Positions 53,096 to 64,000 of a stretch of 64,000 bases of DNA are shown here, piece after piece. The notes beneath the pieces were generated by a model that saw nothing but the letters and a program-made list of their open reading frames with translations, did no database searches and was not told the origin of the DNA. The stretch comes from Elephas maximus indicus (Eukaryota; Chordata; Mammalia; Proboscidea; Elephantidae): the NCBI RefSeq assembly GCF_024166365.1, contig NC_064842.1:19811001-19875000 (forward strand), read 5' to 3'. The translations under genes were made by a program, and so were the position numbers. Every line of letters begins with the position of its first letter. The first letter of the stretch is position 1.

Positions 53096-56000
53096 TCAGT
53101 TTAAACTATTTCTCAAGTTCTTATAATGGTGGTCGTATACAATATTTGACCTTTTGCAACTAATTTCACTCAGCATAATGCCTTCCAGGTTCCTCCATGT
53201 TATGAAATGTTTCACAGATTCGTCACTGTTCTTTATCGATGCGTAGTATTCCATTGTGTGAATATACCATAATTTATTTAACCATTCATCCGTGGATGGA
53301 CACCTTGGTCGCTTCCAGCTTTTTGCTATTGTAAACAGTGCTGCAATTAACATGGGTGTGCATATATCTGTTCATGTAAAGGCTCTTATTTCTCTAGGGT
53401 ATATTCCAAGGAGTGGGATTGCTGGATCGTATGGTAGTTCTATTTCTAACTTTATAAGGAAGCGCCAAATCGATTTACAAAGTGGTTGTACCATTTGACA
53501 TTTCCATCAGCAATGTAGAAGTGTTCCAATCTCTCCACAGCCTCTCCAACATTTATTATTTTGTGTTTTTTTGGATTAATGCCAGCCTTGTTGGAGTGAG
53601 ATGAAATCTCATTGTAGTTTTGATCTGCATTTCTCTTATGCCTAATGATCATGAATATTTCCTCATGTATCTGTTAGCTACCTGAACATCTTCTTTAGTG
53701 AACTGTCTATTCATATCTTTTGCCCATTTTTTAATTGGGTTATTTGTCTTTTTGCAGTTGAGTTTTTGCAGTAGTATGTAGGTTTTTTTTATGTAGATTT
53801 TAGAGATCAGGCGCTGATCAGAAATGTCATAGCTAAAAACTTTTTCCCAGTCTGTAGGTAGTCTTTTTACTCTTTTGGTGAAGTCTTTGGATGAGCATAA
53901 GTGTTTGATTTTTAGGAGCTCCCAGTTATCTAGTTTTTCTTCTATGTTCTTTATAATGTTTTCTATTACTGTTTATGCCATGTATTAGGGCTCCTAACGT
54001 CCCTATTTTTTCTTCCATCATCTTTATCATTTTAGATTTTATATTTAGGTCTTTGATCCATTTAGAGTTAGTTTTTGTGCATGGAGTGAGGTATGGGTCT
54101 TGTTTCATTTTTTTGCAGATGGATATCCAGTTATGCCAGGACCTTTAGTTAAAAAGACTGTCTTTTCCCCATTTAACTGTTTTGGGGCCTTTGTCAAATA
54201 TCAACTGCTCATATGTGGATGGATTTATGTCTGGATTTTCAATTCTGTTCCATTGGTCCATGTATCTGTTGTTGTACCAGTACCAGGCTGTTTTGACTAC
54301 TGTGGTGGTATAATAAAAAAAAAAAAATTTTTTTTTTTTTTGTATAATAGGTTCTAAAATCAGGTAAAGTAAAGCCTCCCACTTTGTTTTTCTTTTTCAG
54401 TAATGCCTTATTTATCCGGGGCCTCTTTCCCTTCCATATGAAATTGGTGATTTGTTTCTCCATCTCATTAAAGAATGTCCTTAGGATTTGGATCGGAATT
54501 GCATTAAATGTATAGATCGCTTTTGGTAGAATAGACATTTTTGTAATGTTAAGTCTTTCTATCCATGAGCAAGGTATATTCTTCCACTTATTTAAGTCTC
54601 TTTTGGTTTCTTGCAGAAGTGTACTATAGTTTTCTTTGTATAAGTTCTTTTATATCTCTGGTAAGATTTATTCCTAAGTATTTTATCTTCTTGGGGGCTA
54701 CTGTAAATGGCATTGATTTGGTGATTTCCTCTTCGATGTTCTTTTTGTTGGTGTAGAGGAATCCAACTGATTTTTGTATGTTTATCTTATATCCCGATAC
54801 TCTGCTGAACTCTTCTATTAGTTTCAGTAGTTTTCTGGAGGATTCCTTAGGGTTTTCTGTGTATAAGATCATGTCATCTGCAAATAGAGATAATTTTACT
54901 TCTTCCTTGCCAATCTGGATGCCCTTTCTTTCTTTATCTAGCCTAATTGCTGTAGCTAGGACCTCCAGCTGTATGTTGAATAAGAGCGGTGATAAAGGGC
55001 ATCCTTGTCTGGTTCCCGATCTCAGTGGGAATGTTTTCAGGCTCTCTCCATTTAGGGTGATGTTGGCTGTTGGCTTTGTATAAATGCCCTTTATTACGCT
55101 GAGAAATTTTCCTTCTATTCCTATTTTGCTGAGAGTTTTTATCATGAACGGGTGTTGAACTTTGTCAAATGCCTTTTCTGCATCAATTGATAAAATCATG
55201 TGGTTCTTGTCTTTTGTTTTATTTATGTGGTGGATTACGTTAATTGTTTTTCTAATGTTGAACCATCCCTGCATACCTGATATGAATCCCACTTGGTCAT
55301 GGTGAATTATTTTTTTGATATGTTGTTGAATTCTATTGGCTAGAATTTTGTTGAGGATTTTTGCATCAACATTCATGAGGGATACAGGTCTATAATTTTC
55401 TTTTCTTGTGGTGTCTTTACCTGGTTTTGGTATCAGGGATATGGTAGCTTCATAGAATGAGTTTGGTAGTATTCCATCCTTTTCTATGCTCTGAAATATC
55501 TTTGTAGTAGTGGTATTAACTCTTCTCTGAAAGTTTGGTAGAACTCTGCAGTGAAGCCGTCCGGACCAGGGCTTTTTTTTTTTTTCTTGGGAGTTTTTTG
55601 ATTACCTTTTCAATCTCTTCTTTTGTTATGGGTCTATTTAGTTGTTCTACCTCTGTTTGTGTTAGTTTAGGTAGATAGTGTGTTTCTAGGAATTCATCCA
55701 TTTCTTCTAGGTTTTCAAATTTGAGTATAGTTTTTCATAGTAATCTGATATGATTCTTTTAATTTCAGTTGGGTCTGTTGTGATATCGCCCATCTCATTT
55801 CTTATTTGGGTTATTTGCTTCCTCTCCTGTTTTTCTTTTGTCAGTTTGGCCAATGGTTTATCAATTTTGTTGAGTTTTTCAAAAAACTAGCTTTTGGTCT
55901 TGTTAATTCTTTCCATTGTTTTTCTGTTTTCTATTTCATTTATTTCAGCTCTAATTTTTATTATTTGTTTTCTTCTGGTGCCTGTGGGTTTCTTTTGTTG

Positions 56001-56979
56001 CTCTTTCTATTTGTTCAAGTTGTAGGGATAGTTCTTTGATTTTGGCCCTTTCTTCTTTTTGGATATGTGCATTTATTGATATAAATTGGCCTCTGAGCAG
56101 CGCTTTTGCTGTGTCCCAAAGGTTCTGATAGGAAGTGTTTTCATTCTCATTGGATTCTACGAATTTCTTTATTCCATCCTTAATGTCTTCTATAATTCAG
56201 TCTTTTTTGAGCAGGGTATTGTTCAGTTTCCAAGTATTTGATTTCTTTTCCCTGCTTTGTCTGTTATTGATTTCCACTTTTATGGCCTCATGGTCAGAGA
56301 AGATGCTTTGTAATATTTCTGTGTTTTGGGTTCTGCTAAGGCTTGCTTTATGACCTAATATGTGGTCTATTCTAGAGAATGTTCCATGTGTGTTGGAAAA
56401 GAAAGTATAGTTGGCTGCTGTTGGGTGGAGTGTTCTGTATATGTCTACGAGGTCAAGCTGGTTGATTGTGGCATTTAGATCTTCCGTGTCTTTATTGAGC
56501 TTCTTTCTGGATGTCCTGTCCTTCACCAAAAGTGGTGTGTTGAAGTCTCCTACTATTATTGTGGAGCTGTCTATCTCACTTTCCAATGCTGATGGAGTTT
56601 GTTTTATGTATCTTGCAGCCCTGTCATTGGGTGCATAAATATTTAATATGGTTATATCTTCTTGGTGTATTGTCCCTTTAATCATTATATAGTGTCCTTC
56701 CTTATCCTTCCTGATGGATTTAATTTTAAAGTCTATTTTGTCAGAAATTAATATTGCCACTCCTGCTCTCTTTTGATTGTTGTTTGCTTGATATATTTTT
56801 TTCCATCCTTTGAGTTTTAGTTTGTTTGTGTCTCTAAGTCTAAGGTGTGTTTCTTATAGGCGGCATATAGACAGATCTTGTTTTTTAATCCATTCTGCCA
56901 CTCTCTGTCTCTTTATTGGTGCACCTAGTCCATTTACATTCAGGGTAATTATGGATAGGTATGAATTTAGTGCTATCAT
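53096..56979 (-). pseudogene. L1 ORF2 (endonuclease-reverse transcriptase), younger copy, broken
   Basis: The frame starts at ATG 56979 (MIALNSYLSIITLNVNGLGA) and would end at 53096, about 1,295 codons, close to the usual L1 ORF2 size. Endonuclease motifs include VGDFNTPL and SDHEAIKVEI (about 56285-56298). The RT part at 54624-55376 has [14 protein letters not shown] and the FADD catalytic box at about 54873-54884. The C-terminus has WYIHTMEYYASIKN at 53096-53353. The first stop comes at about residue 40 (RL then stop before ETHLRL). Further breaks lie near 55500, 55740, 56200 and 54340 (A/T run). It is not translatable as one protein. Confidence 0.9.
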
Positions 56980-57419
56980 TTTGATGTCTTTTTTTGTGTG
57001 TTGACAGCTTCTTTTTCCCACTTGATTTTATGTGCTGAGTAGATTTTCTTTATATATTGTCCTTTCCTCATGTTTGTTGTTGATTTTTTTTCTGCTGAGT
57101 CTGTATTTTTCCCTTGTATTTTATTTTGATGAGTAGGATAGTTTGTCTCCTTTGTGGTTACCTTATTATTTACCCCTATTTTTCTAAATTTATAACTAAC
57201 TTTTATTTCTTTTTATTGCTGTATCTTCCTCTGCATATGGAAGGTGTATGATTACATTTCTTAGTCCCTCTTTATTATTTTAATGTTGTCTTCTTTTATA
57301 CAATAACATCGCTGTTACCCTGTGTTGGGCTTTTTTTTTTTGGATTTCCCTGTCTGGGTTGACTTCTGGTTGCTCTGCCCAGTGTTCTAGTCTTGGGTTG
57401 ATACCTGATATTATTGATT

Positions 57420-58427
57420 TTCTAACCAAAGAATTACCTTTAGTATTTCTTGTAGTTTTGGTTTGGTTTTTACGAATTCCCTCAACTTGTGTTTATCTGG
57501 AAATGTCTTAATTTCACCTTCATATTTAAGAGACAGTTTTGATGGACCTATGATTCTTGGCAGACAATTTTTTTCCTTCAATTTTTAAAATATGTCATCC
57601 CATTGCCTTCTTGCCTGCATGGTTTCTGCCGAGTAGTCCGAGCTTATTCTTATTGGCTCTCCCTTGTAGGTGACTTTTCTTTTATCCCTCACTGCTCTTA
57701 TAATTGTCTCTTTATCTTTGGTTTTGGCAAGCTTGATTATAATATGTCTTGGTGACTTTCTTTTAAGATCTACCTTATGTGGAGTTCGATGAGCATCTTG
57801 GATAGATATCTTCTCATCTTTCACAATATCAGGGAAGTTTTCTGCCAACAAATCCTCAACAATTCTCTCTGTATTATCTGTTATCCCTCCCTGTTCTGGT
57901 ACTCCAATCACTCGTAGGTTATTTCTCTTGATAGAGTCCCACATGATTCTTAAGGTTTCTTCATCTTTTTTAATTCTTTTATTCGATTTTTCTTCAAAGA
58001 TATTAGTGCCAAGTGATTTATCTTCGAGTTCAGAAATTCTAGTTTCTACTTGCTCACTTCTGCTCCTCTGACTTTCTACTGAGTTATCTAATTCTGTAAT
58101 TTTATTGTTAATCTTCTGAATTTCTGATTGCTGTCTGTGTATGGATTTTTCCAGCTTATTAAACTTTTCATTATGTTCCTGAATAATCTTTCTGATTTCT
58201 TCAGTTGCTTTAACTGTGTGTTCCTTAGCTTGTTGTGCATATTGCCTCATTTCCTTCATGATGTCTTGAAGGGTTCTGTATATTAAACTTTTATATTCTG
58301 CATCTGGTAATTCCAGGAATGCACTTTCATCTAAAAGATCTCTGGATTCTTTGTTTTGAGAGCCTGTTGAGGTTATCATGGCCTGTTTGCTTTTGTGACT
58401 TGATATTGACTGTTGTCTCCGAGCCAT
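57420..58427 (-). pseudogene. L1 ORF1 (RNA-binding chaperone), younger copy, truncated
   Basis: The ATG at 58427 opens MARRQQSISSHKSK, and 280 residues are open to the stop at 57585-57587. Residues about 60-130 have the heptad-rich coiled coil used for trimerisation. Residues about 150-250 cover the RRM-like domain, with NLRVIGVPE and the ILxAxR-like CTD start. The stop after RRQWDDIF removes part of the C-terminal nucleic-acid-binding domain. The lost C-terminus, with IKTFPDKHKLREFV-like sequence, persists downstream to about 57440, so a small indel or stop is the cause. The best preserved frame in this window. Confidence 0.9.
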
Positions 58428-59706
58428 CTATAAGTTATTGTATTAGTTTATGCTTGCTTACTGCGTTGTAACTGCTTGCTTTGTTTTGTTTTGGTATACC
58501 CCTATGGGTTGCTTGAGTGAGGTAGCTTGATTATTTTCACCTTTGGAGCTCTGGTGTCCTGTCCCCAGCTGGCTAGAACTGTTATCAGGTATATCAGTCT
58601 AGGAGTCCATTTAGTTTTCTTGTATGAATTCAGCTCAGGTTTCCAGGTAGCTGATATCAAGTGTGTGGTACAGGTTCTGTCCTACAGTCTTAGAGGGACA
58701 GGGGTGATTGGCGTATATACCCGTATCTGATTGCAGCAGGGGGTCATGCTCTGAACAAGGCAGAGGGCTGAGAACCAACCCCCAAGTGTCTCTGAGGAAA
58801 ATGCGTCTCTGTTCCCTGGAGCGTGCTGGTGGGCGGGCTCTGCAGAGGGACCATGGGCACCCAAAGTTTTTGTTGTAAGGACTGGGAGGTACCAGTTATC
58901 CCTGGACCCCTCTTGCGGGTGGCTGGGTGACCCAAGTGGAGCCACCAGTCCTTAGGTCCCTGTTGTGGGTAGGTGAGGACCTTGTTTAATAGGCAAAGCA
59001 ACGTCAAACATCAAACACCCACCTCTCCACCGCACCACTGAAATGGTTGGAGTTTGCCAACAAGGGCCTATTCTCCCGAAATAGGCCCACACAGGTCCAT
59101 GCAGAAGGGAAAGGTGCTCAAGGTCCATGGACGGTTTATGCCTGGACAGGAGCCGCTTCTGTCCTGAGCGCCCCCAGTTAATGGAGCTAGCAAATTATCT
59201 TTTCCCCCTGGTTGCAAATTTTTTCCTTCCTCAAGGCTGGGAGGATGGCTCTAGGTGCTCACCAGGGTCTATCTCAGGCCTAGGGATTCAGCCGCTGAAG
59301 CTGGCTTGGGGGTGGGGAGGGTGTAGTAAAATATATGCAAATACTTAGCTTTTGCCGAGAGCTGCCTTCTCCTCAGGTTCCGGAGGTGTGAGTGGGCTGT
59401 GTGGCTGGCTGCTTCTCCCTGAAGAAACTGCGGATGAATGCTAGGACCAGCCTGCCACCACTGCCGCCGCTGCTCCGGGAATGGTGCCTGAGGGCTCCCC
59501 GAGATTCAGGTCCAGTAACTCCTCTCCGCTTCTGAATGGTCTCTTTCTCTCCCTGCCCCTCAGTTCATTGTCTAAGCTTTCCTTTGATGCTCATGGCTCC
59601 CAGCTTGTCACAAGTATACTCATTTCACTTGTTTTTTCGGGTCTTTGTTGTAAAGAAGGCTCAACTGAAGCGTCTGTCTGTTCCGCCATCTTGGCTCCGC
59701 CTCCAA
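58428..59706 (-). promoter_or_regulatory. L1 5' UTR (internal promoter region) of the younger copy
   Basis: About 1.28 kb, moderately GC-rich, with no reading frame of known type. It precedes ORF1 directly and ends at the L1 5' boundary. In other mammals this region is the internal RNA polymerase II promoter of L1. Activity here is an inference. Confidence 0.75.
59683..59693 (-). promoter_or_regulatory. YY1-type motif at the L1 5' end
   Basis: The minus strand reads CAAGATGGCGG within about 25 bases of the 5' end of the element. YY1 binds AAGATGGC-type sites and has such a site at the start of human L1, where it positions transcription initiation. The match here is by sequence only. Confidence 0.75.
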
Positions 59707-59711
59707 GGGCT

Positions 59712-62600
59712 AGATTTTATGTTTAGGTCTTTGATTCATTTTTGAGTTAGTTTTTGTGCATGGTGTGAGGTATGGGTCTTGTTTCATTTTTTTCATAGAT
59801 GGATATCCAGTTATGCCAGCACCATTTGTTAAAGAGACTGTCTTTTCCCCATTTAATGGATTTTGGGGCCTTGTCAAATATCAGCTGCTCCTAGGTAGAT
59901 GAATTTATGTCTGGATTCTCAATTCTGTTCCATTGGCCTGTGTATCTGTTGTTGTGCCAGTACCAGGCTGCTTTGACTACCGTGGCAGTATAATAGGTTC
60001 TAAATTCAGGTAGCGTGAGGCCTCCCACTTTATTCTTCTTTTCTAGTAATGCTTTGCTTATCCAGGGCCTCTTCTCTTTCCATATGAAGTTGGTGATTTG
60101 TTTCTCCACCTCGTTAAAAAATGTTGTTGGAATTTGGATCGGGACTGCATTGTATCTGTAGATCGTTTTGGGTAGAATTGACATTTTCACAATGTTCAGT
60201 CTTCCTGTCCATGAGCAAGGTATGTTTTTCCGCTTATGTAGGTCCCTTTTGATTTCTTGCAGTAGTGTCTTGTAGTTTTCTTTGTATAGGTCTTTTATGT
60301 CTCTGGTTAGATTTATTCCTAAGTATTTTATCTTCTTTGGGGCTATTGTAAATGACTATTTTCTTTTCGAAATTCTCTTCATTGGTGTAGAGGAACCCAA
60401 CTGATCTTTGTGTATTTATCTTGTATTCTGATACTTTGCTGAAATCTTCTGTTAATTCCAGTAGTTTTCTTGTGGATTCTTTGGGGTTTTCTGTGTATAA
60501 GATCATATCGTCTGCAAATGGTGATACTTTACTTCTTCCTTACCAATTTGAATGCACTTTATTTCTTTTTCTTGCCTTATTGCTCTGGTTAGGACCTCCA
60601 GCACAATGCTGAATAAGAGTGATGATAAAGGGCATCCTTGTCTGGTTCCTGTCCTCAGGGGAGTGCTTTCAGAGTCTCTCCATTTAGGATGATGTTGACT
60701 GTTGGCTTTGTATAAATACCCTTTATTACGTTGAGGAATTTCCCTTCTATTCCTATTTTGCTGAGAGTTTTTTATCATGAATGGGTGTTGGACTTTGTCA
60801 AATGTTTTTTCTGCAGCAATTGATAAGCTCATGTACTTCTTGTCTTTTGTTTTATTGATGTGATGGATTACATTGATTTTTTTTTCTAATGTTGAACTAT
60901 TCCTGCATACCTGCCTGGTATGAATCCCACTTGGTTGTGGTGAATTATTTTTTTTGATATGTTGTTGAATTCTCTTGGCTAGATTTTTTGCATTTATGTT
61001 CATGAGGGATATTGGTCTGTACTTTTCTTTTTTTATGATATCTTTACCTGGTTTTGGTATCAGGGTTATGCTGGTTTCATAAAATGAGTTCAGAAGTATT
61101 CCATCCTTTTCTATGCTCTGAAATACCTTTAGTAGTGGTGTTAACTCTTCTCTGAAAGTTTGGTAGAATTCTCCAGTGAAGCTGTTGGGGCCAAGGCTTT
61201 TTTCTTGTTGGTGGTGGAAGTTTTTTAATTACCTCTTCAATCTCTTCTTTTGTTATAGGTATATTTAGCTGTTCTACCTCTATTGTGTTAGTTTAGGTAG
61301 GTAGTATGTTTCTAGAAATTTGTCCATTTCCTCTAGGTTTTCAAATTTGTTGGAGTACAATTTTTCATAGTATTCTGTTATGATTCTTTTAATTTCAGTT
61401 GGGTCTGTTGTGATATCACCCATCTCATTTCTTATTCAGGTTATTTGCTTCCACTCCTGTTTTTCCTTTGTCAGTTTGGCCAATGGTTTATCAATTTTGT
61501 CGATCTTTTCAAAGAACCAACTTTCGGACTTGTTAACTCATTTGTTTTTCTATTCTCTGTTTTGTTTATTTCTGATCTAATTTTTATCAGATCCTTCTGG
61601 TGCCTGTAGGGTTCTTTTGCTGCCCTATTTCTATTTGTTTGAGTTGAAGAGTTAATGTTTTGATTTTGGTTCTTTCTTTTTGGATGTGTGCATTTATTGC
61701 TATAAATTGGCCTCTGAGCACTGCTTTTGCTGTGTCCCATAGATTCTGGTAGGATATGTCTTCATTCTCATTTGATTCTGTGAATTTCCTTATTCCATCC
61801 TTGATTTCTTTTATAACCCAGTAGTTTTTTAGCAAGGTGTTGTTCAGTTTCCATGTATTTAATTTCTTTCCCTTGCTTTTTCTCTTACTGATTTCTACAT
61901 TTATGGCCTTATGGTCAGAAAAGATGCTTTGTAATATTTTGGCGCTTTGGATTCCATTAAGGCTTGCTTTGTGGCCTAATATGTGGTCTGTTCTGGAGAA
62001 TTTTTCATGTGCTTTGGAAAAGAAAGTATACTTGGCTGCTGTTGGGTGGAGTGTTCTGTATAGGTCCATGAGATTAAGTTGTTTGGGTGTGGCATTTAGA
62101 TTTTTCGTGTCTTTATTGAGCTCCTTTCTGGATGTTCTGTCCTTCACTGAATGTGGTGTGTTGAAGTCTCCTACTATTATTGTGGAGCTGTCTTTTTTTC
62201 TTTTTAATGCTGTCAAAGTTTGTTTCATGTGTTTGGAACCCTGTCACTGGGTGCATAGATATTTATTATGGTTATGTCCTCTTGGTGTATTGACCCTTTA
62301 ATCATTATATAGTGTCCTTCCTTACCTTTTGTGGTGGATTTTGCTTTTTTTAGAGTCTATTTTGTCCGAGATTAATATTGTCGTTCCTGCTCTTTTTGAT
62401 TGCTGTTTGCTTGGTATATTTTTTTCCATCCTTTGAGTTTTAGTTTGTTTGTGTCTTTGAGTCTAAGATGTGTCTCTTGTAGGCAGCATATAGACAGATT
62501 GTGTTTTTTAACCATTCTGCCGCTCTCTATCTCTTTATTGTTGCATTTAGTTCATTTACATTCAGCGTAATTATTGATAGGTATGAGTTTAGTGCTGTTA
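59712..62600 (-). pseudogene. L1 ORF2, older copy, interrupted and broken
   Basis: Endonuclease part at 61587-62228: [20 protein letters not shown], and [13 protein letters not shown] near 61910. RT part at 60503-61003: [16 protein letters not shown] and [19 protein letters not shown]; the frame changes before the catalytic box, where [12 protein letters not shown] lies in the next frame (60234-60506). The remainder of the C-terminus is at 51170-52118, beyond the nested L1. More stops and frameshifts than in the younger copy. Confidence 0.85.
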
Positions 62601-62999
62601 TTTTGATTTGTGTATGTGTGTGTTGTTGACATTTTCTTTGTTCCACTTAATTTTCTATGCTGAGTCATTTTTCTTTATGTATTTTCTTTTCATCTTTTTC
62701 ATTGTTGTTGATTTTGTATTTGCTGAGTCTTTATGTTTTTCGTTTTGATGCATAGGATTGTTAGTTTCCTTTGTGGGTACCTTAATATTTACCACTATTT
62801 TTCTAAGTTTAATCTTTTATTTCTTGATATCGCCTTGACTTCCTCTCCATATGTAAATCCTATGACTACCGTATTTTTAGTCACTCTTTTTTGTTTTAAT
62901 GTTGTCGCTTTTTACATAGTGACATCTGTTTGCTTATTTTCAGTATTTTAGCTTTGATTTATTTTTGTGACCTCCTGTCTGGTTTGATATCCGGTTGCT

Positions 63000-64000
63000 C
63001 TGTCCTGTGTTCTAATCTTGGGTTGTTATCTGATGTTATTGATTTTCTAACTGGAAGACTTCCTTTAGTAATTTTGGTTTGGTTTTTACAAATTTTCTTA
63101 ACTTCTGTTTATCTGGAAATCCCCTAATTTCACCATCGTTTTGCTGGATATATAATTCTTGGCTGGCGATTTTTTTCCTTCAAGGCTTTATATATCCTTC
63201 TTGCCTGCAGGATTTCTGCTGAGTAGTCTGAGCTTAGTCTTATTGACTCTCTTTTGAAGATGACTTTTCATGTATTCCTAGCCACTCTTAAAATTCTCTA
63301 TCTTTGGTTTTGGTTTGTTTGATTATAATATGTCTTGGTGACTTTATTTTGGGATCTACCCTGTGTGTGGTTTGATAAGATTCTTGGATAGATATCTTCT
63401 TGTCTTTCCTGACACCAAGGAAGTTTCCCACTAACAAATCTTCAACAATTCTCTCTGGATTTTCTGTTATTGCCCCCTGTTCTGGTACCTCAATCACTCA
63501 TAGGTTATTCCTCTCAATAGAGACCCACATAATACTTAGAGTTTCTTCATTTTCTAAAATCCTTTTATCTGATTTTTCCTCAAATAAATTGGTGTCAAGT
63601 GCTTTATCTTCAATCTCACTAATTCTGACTTCCATTGCCTCAATTCTGCTCCTATGACTTTCTATCGAGTTGTCTAATTCTGAAATTTTATTGTTAATCT
63701 TTTGGATTTCTGTTTGCTGTCTCTCTGTGGATTCTTGTAGCCCGTTAAATTTGTCATTACGCTCTTGTATAACCTTCTTAAGTTCCTCTGTTGCTTTGTG
63801 TGTTCCTTGGCTTGTTCTGCATTTTGCCTGTTCTTCTTCCCAATCTCTTGAAGACCTCTGTATGTTAATCTTTTGAATCCTCCCTCTGGTAACTCCAAGA
63901 CTTTATCTTCTTCTGGGAGGTTTCTTGGTCCTTTGTTTTGTTCACTTGCTGAATCCATCATGATCTGCCTCTTTATGTGATTTGATATTGACATTTGTCT
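63000..64000 (-). pseudogene. L1 ORF1, older copy, broken and cut by the window edge
   Basis: The N-terminal part at 63674-63994 reads MSISNHIKRQIMMDSA and then LEEQGKRTxQN-like coiled-coil residues. The RRM region is at 63288-63497 (VPEQGAITENPERIVEDLL). Frameshifts separate the two. It matches the younger ORF1 domain order. Confidence 0.8.

Larger units (their letters stand above)
52119..59706 (-). mobile_element. Complete younger L1 nested inside the older L1 (about 7.6 kb)
   Basis: The element includes the 3' UTR and polyadenylation side (AATAAA in reverse near 52138), ORF2 (53096-56979), ORF1 (about 57420-58427) and a 5' UTR (58428-59706) that ends with the CCAAGATGGCGG start seen in L1. 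The host L1 sequence is interrupted at 52118/59707. ORF1 and ORF2 both have stops or frameshifts, so it is full length but not intact. Target duplication is short and imperfect (TAGA-type). Confidence 0.9.
59707..64000 (-). mobile_element. Older L1, 5' part (right of the nested insertion)
   Basis: ORF2 resumes at about 59707-59712 (AGATTTTATGTTTAGGTCTT in reverse) after the nested L1 and runs to ORF1 near 63000-64000. The window ends within the N-terminal part of ORF1, so the 5' UTR is outside the window. Confidence 0.9.

Noticed and set aside
1-64000. Host exons, operons, bacterial or phage genes
   Set aside because: The retroelement content is mammalian, and no frame has a known host domain or exon-like splice framing.

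Overview
The window is mammalian nuclear DNA from an afrotherian, most likely a paenungulate and by inference an elephant. The evidence is the repeat content: dozens of tRNA-derived AfroSINE copies, several RTE-clade LINE copies whose 3' tail matches the SINE tails, a tRNA-Gly-headed SINE with a related tail, afrotherian-style MaLR LTRs, and a young L1. No host protein-coding exon, rRNA, functional tRNA gene or CRISPR array could be supported. The window reads as intergenic or intronic sequence, much of it built from retroelements inserted into each other.

Layout. 1-5 kb: an RTE copy split by a solo LTR that itself carries a truncated L1, then a MaLR internal region with its 3' LTR. 5-13 kb: mostly unassigned sequence, a 36-bp tandem repeat, two AfroSINEs, an old L1 3' end split by an MLT1-like LTR, an ERVL-type pol remnant and MIR copies. 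13-17.5 kb: two minus-strand RTE copies, one inserted in a MIR, flanking an LTR that contains an L1 3' end. 17.5-28.5 kb: L2, MLT2-like LTR, SINE clusters, an LTR-like block with octamer repeats, and a MIR hit by two SINEs. 28.9-30.2 kb: a plus-strand RTE copy with clear target-site duplications. 30-38 kb: tRNA-Gly SINEs, LTR-like blocks and old L1. 39.5-40.1 kb: a 61/64-bp minisatellite of about ten units. 41-50 kb: SINEs nested in old L1, MIR and MaLR LTRs. 50.2-64 kb: an L1 on the minus strand into which a complete, 5'-UTR-containing L1 (about 7.6 kb) has inserted; the older L1 runs off the right edge.

How the parts relate. Two retrotransposition machines explain most of the young content. 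RTE supplied reverse transcriptase for itself and, judged by the shared 3' tail, plausibly for the AfroSINE and tRNA-Gly SINE families. L1 copied itself. Every L1 and RTE reading frame seen is broken by stops or frameshifts, so none of these copies looks autonomous. The most unusual items are the frame-rotating minisatellite with a Kozak-like ATG in most of its units, the L1-in-L1 nest with a YY1-type 5' motif and G-quadruplex-capable 3' UTRs, and the three-layer nest at the left end. Family names were assigned by eye and need a RepeatMasker run with an afrotherian library.
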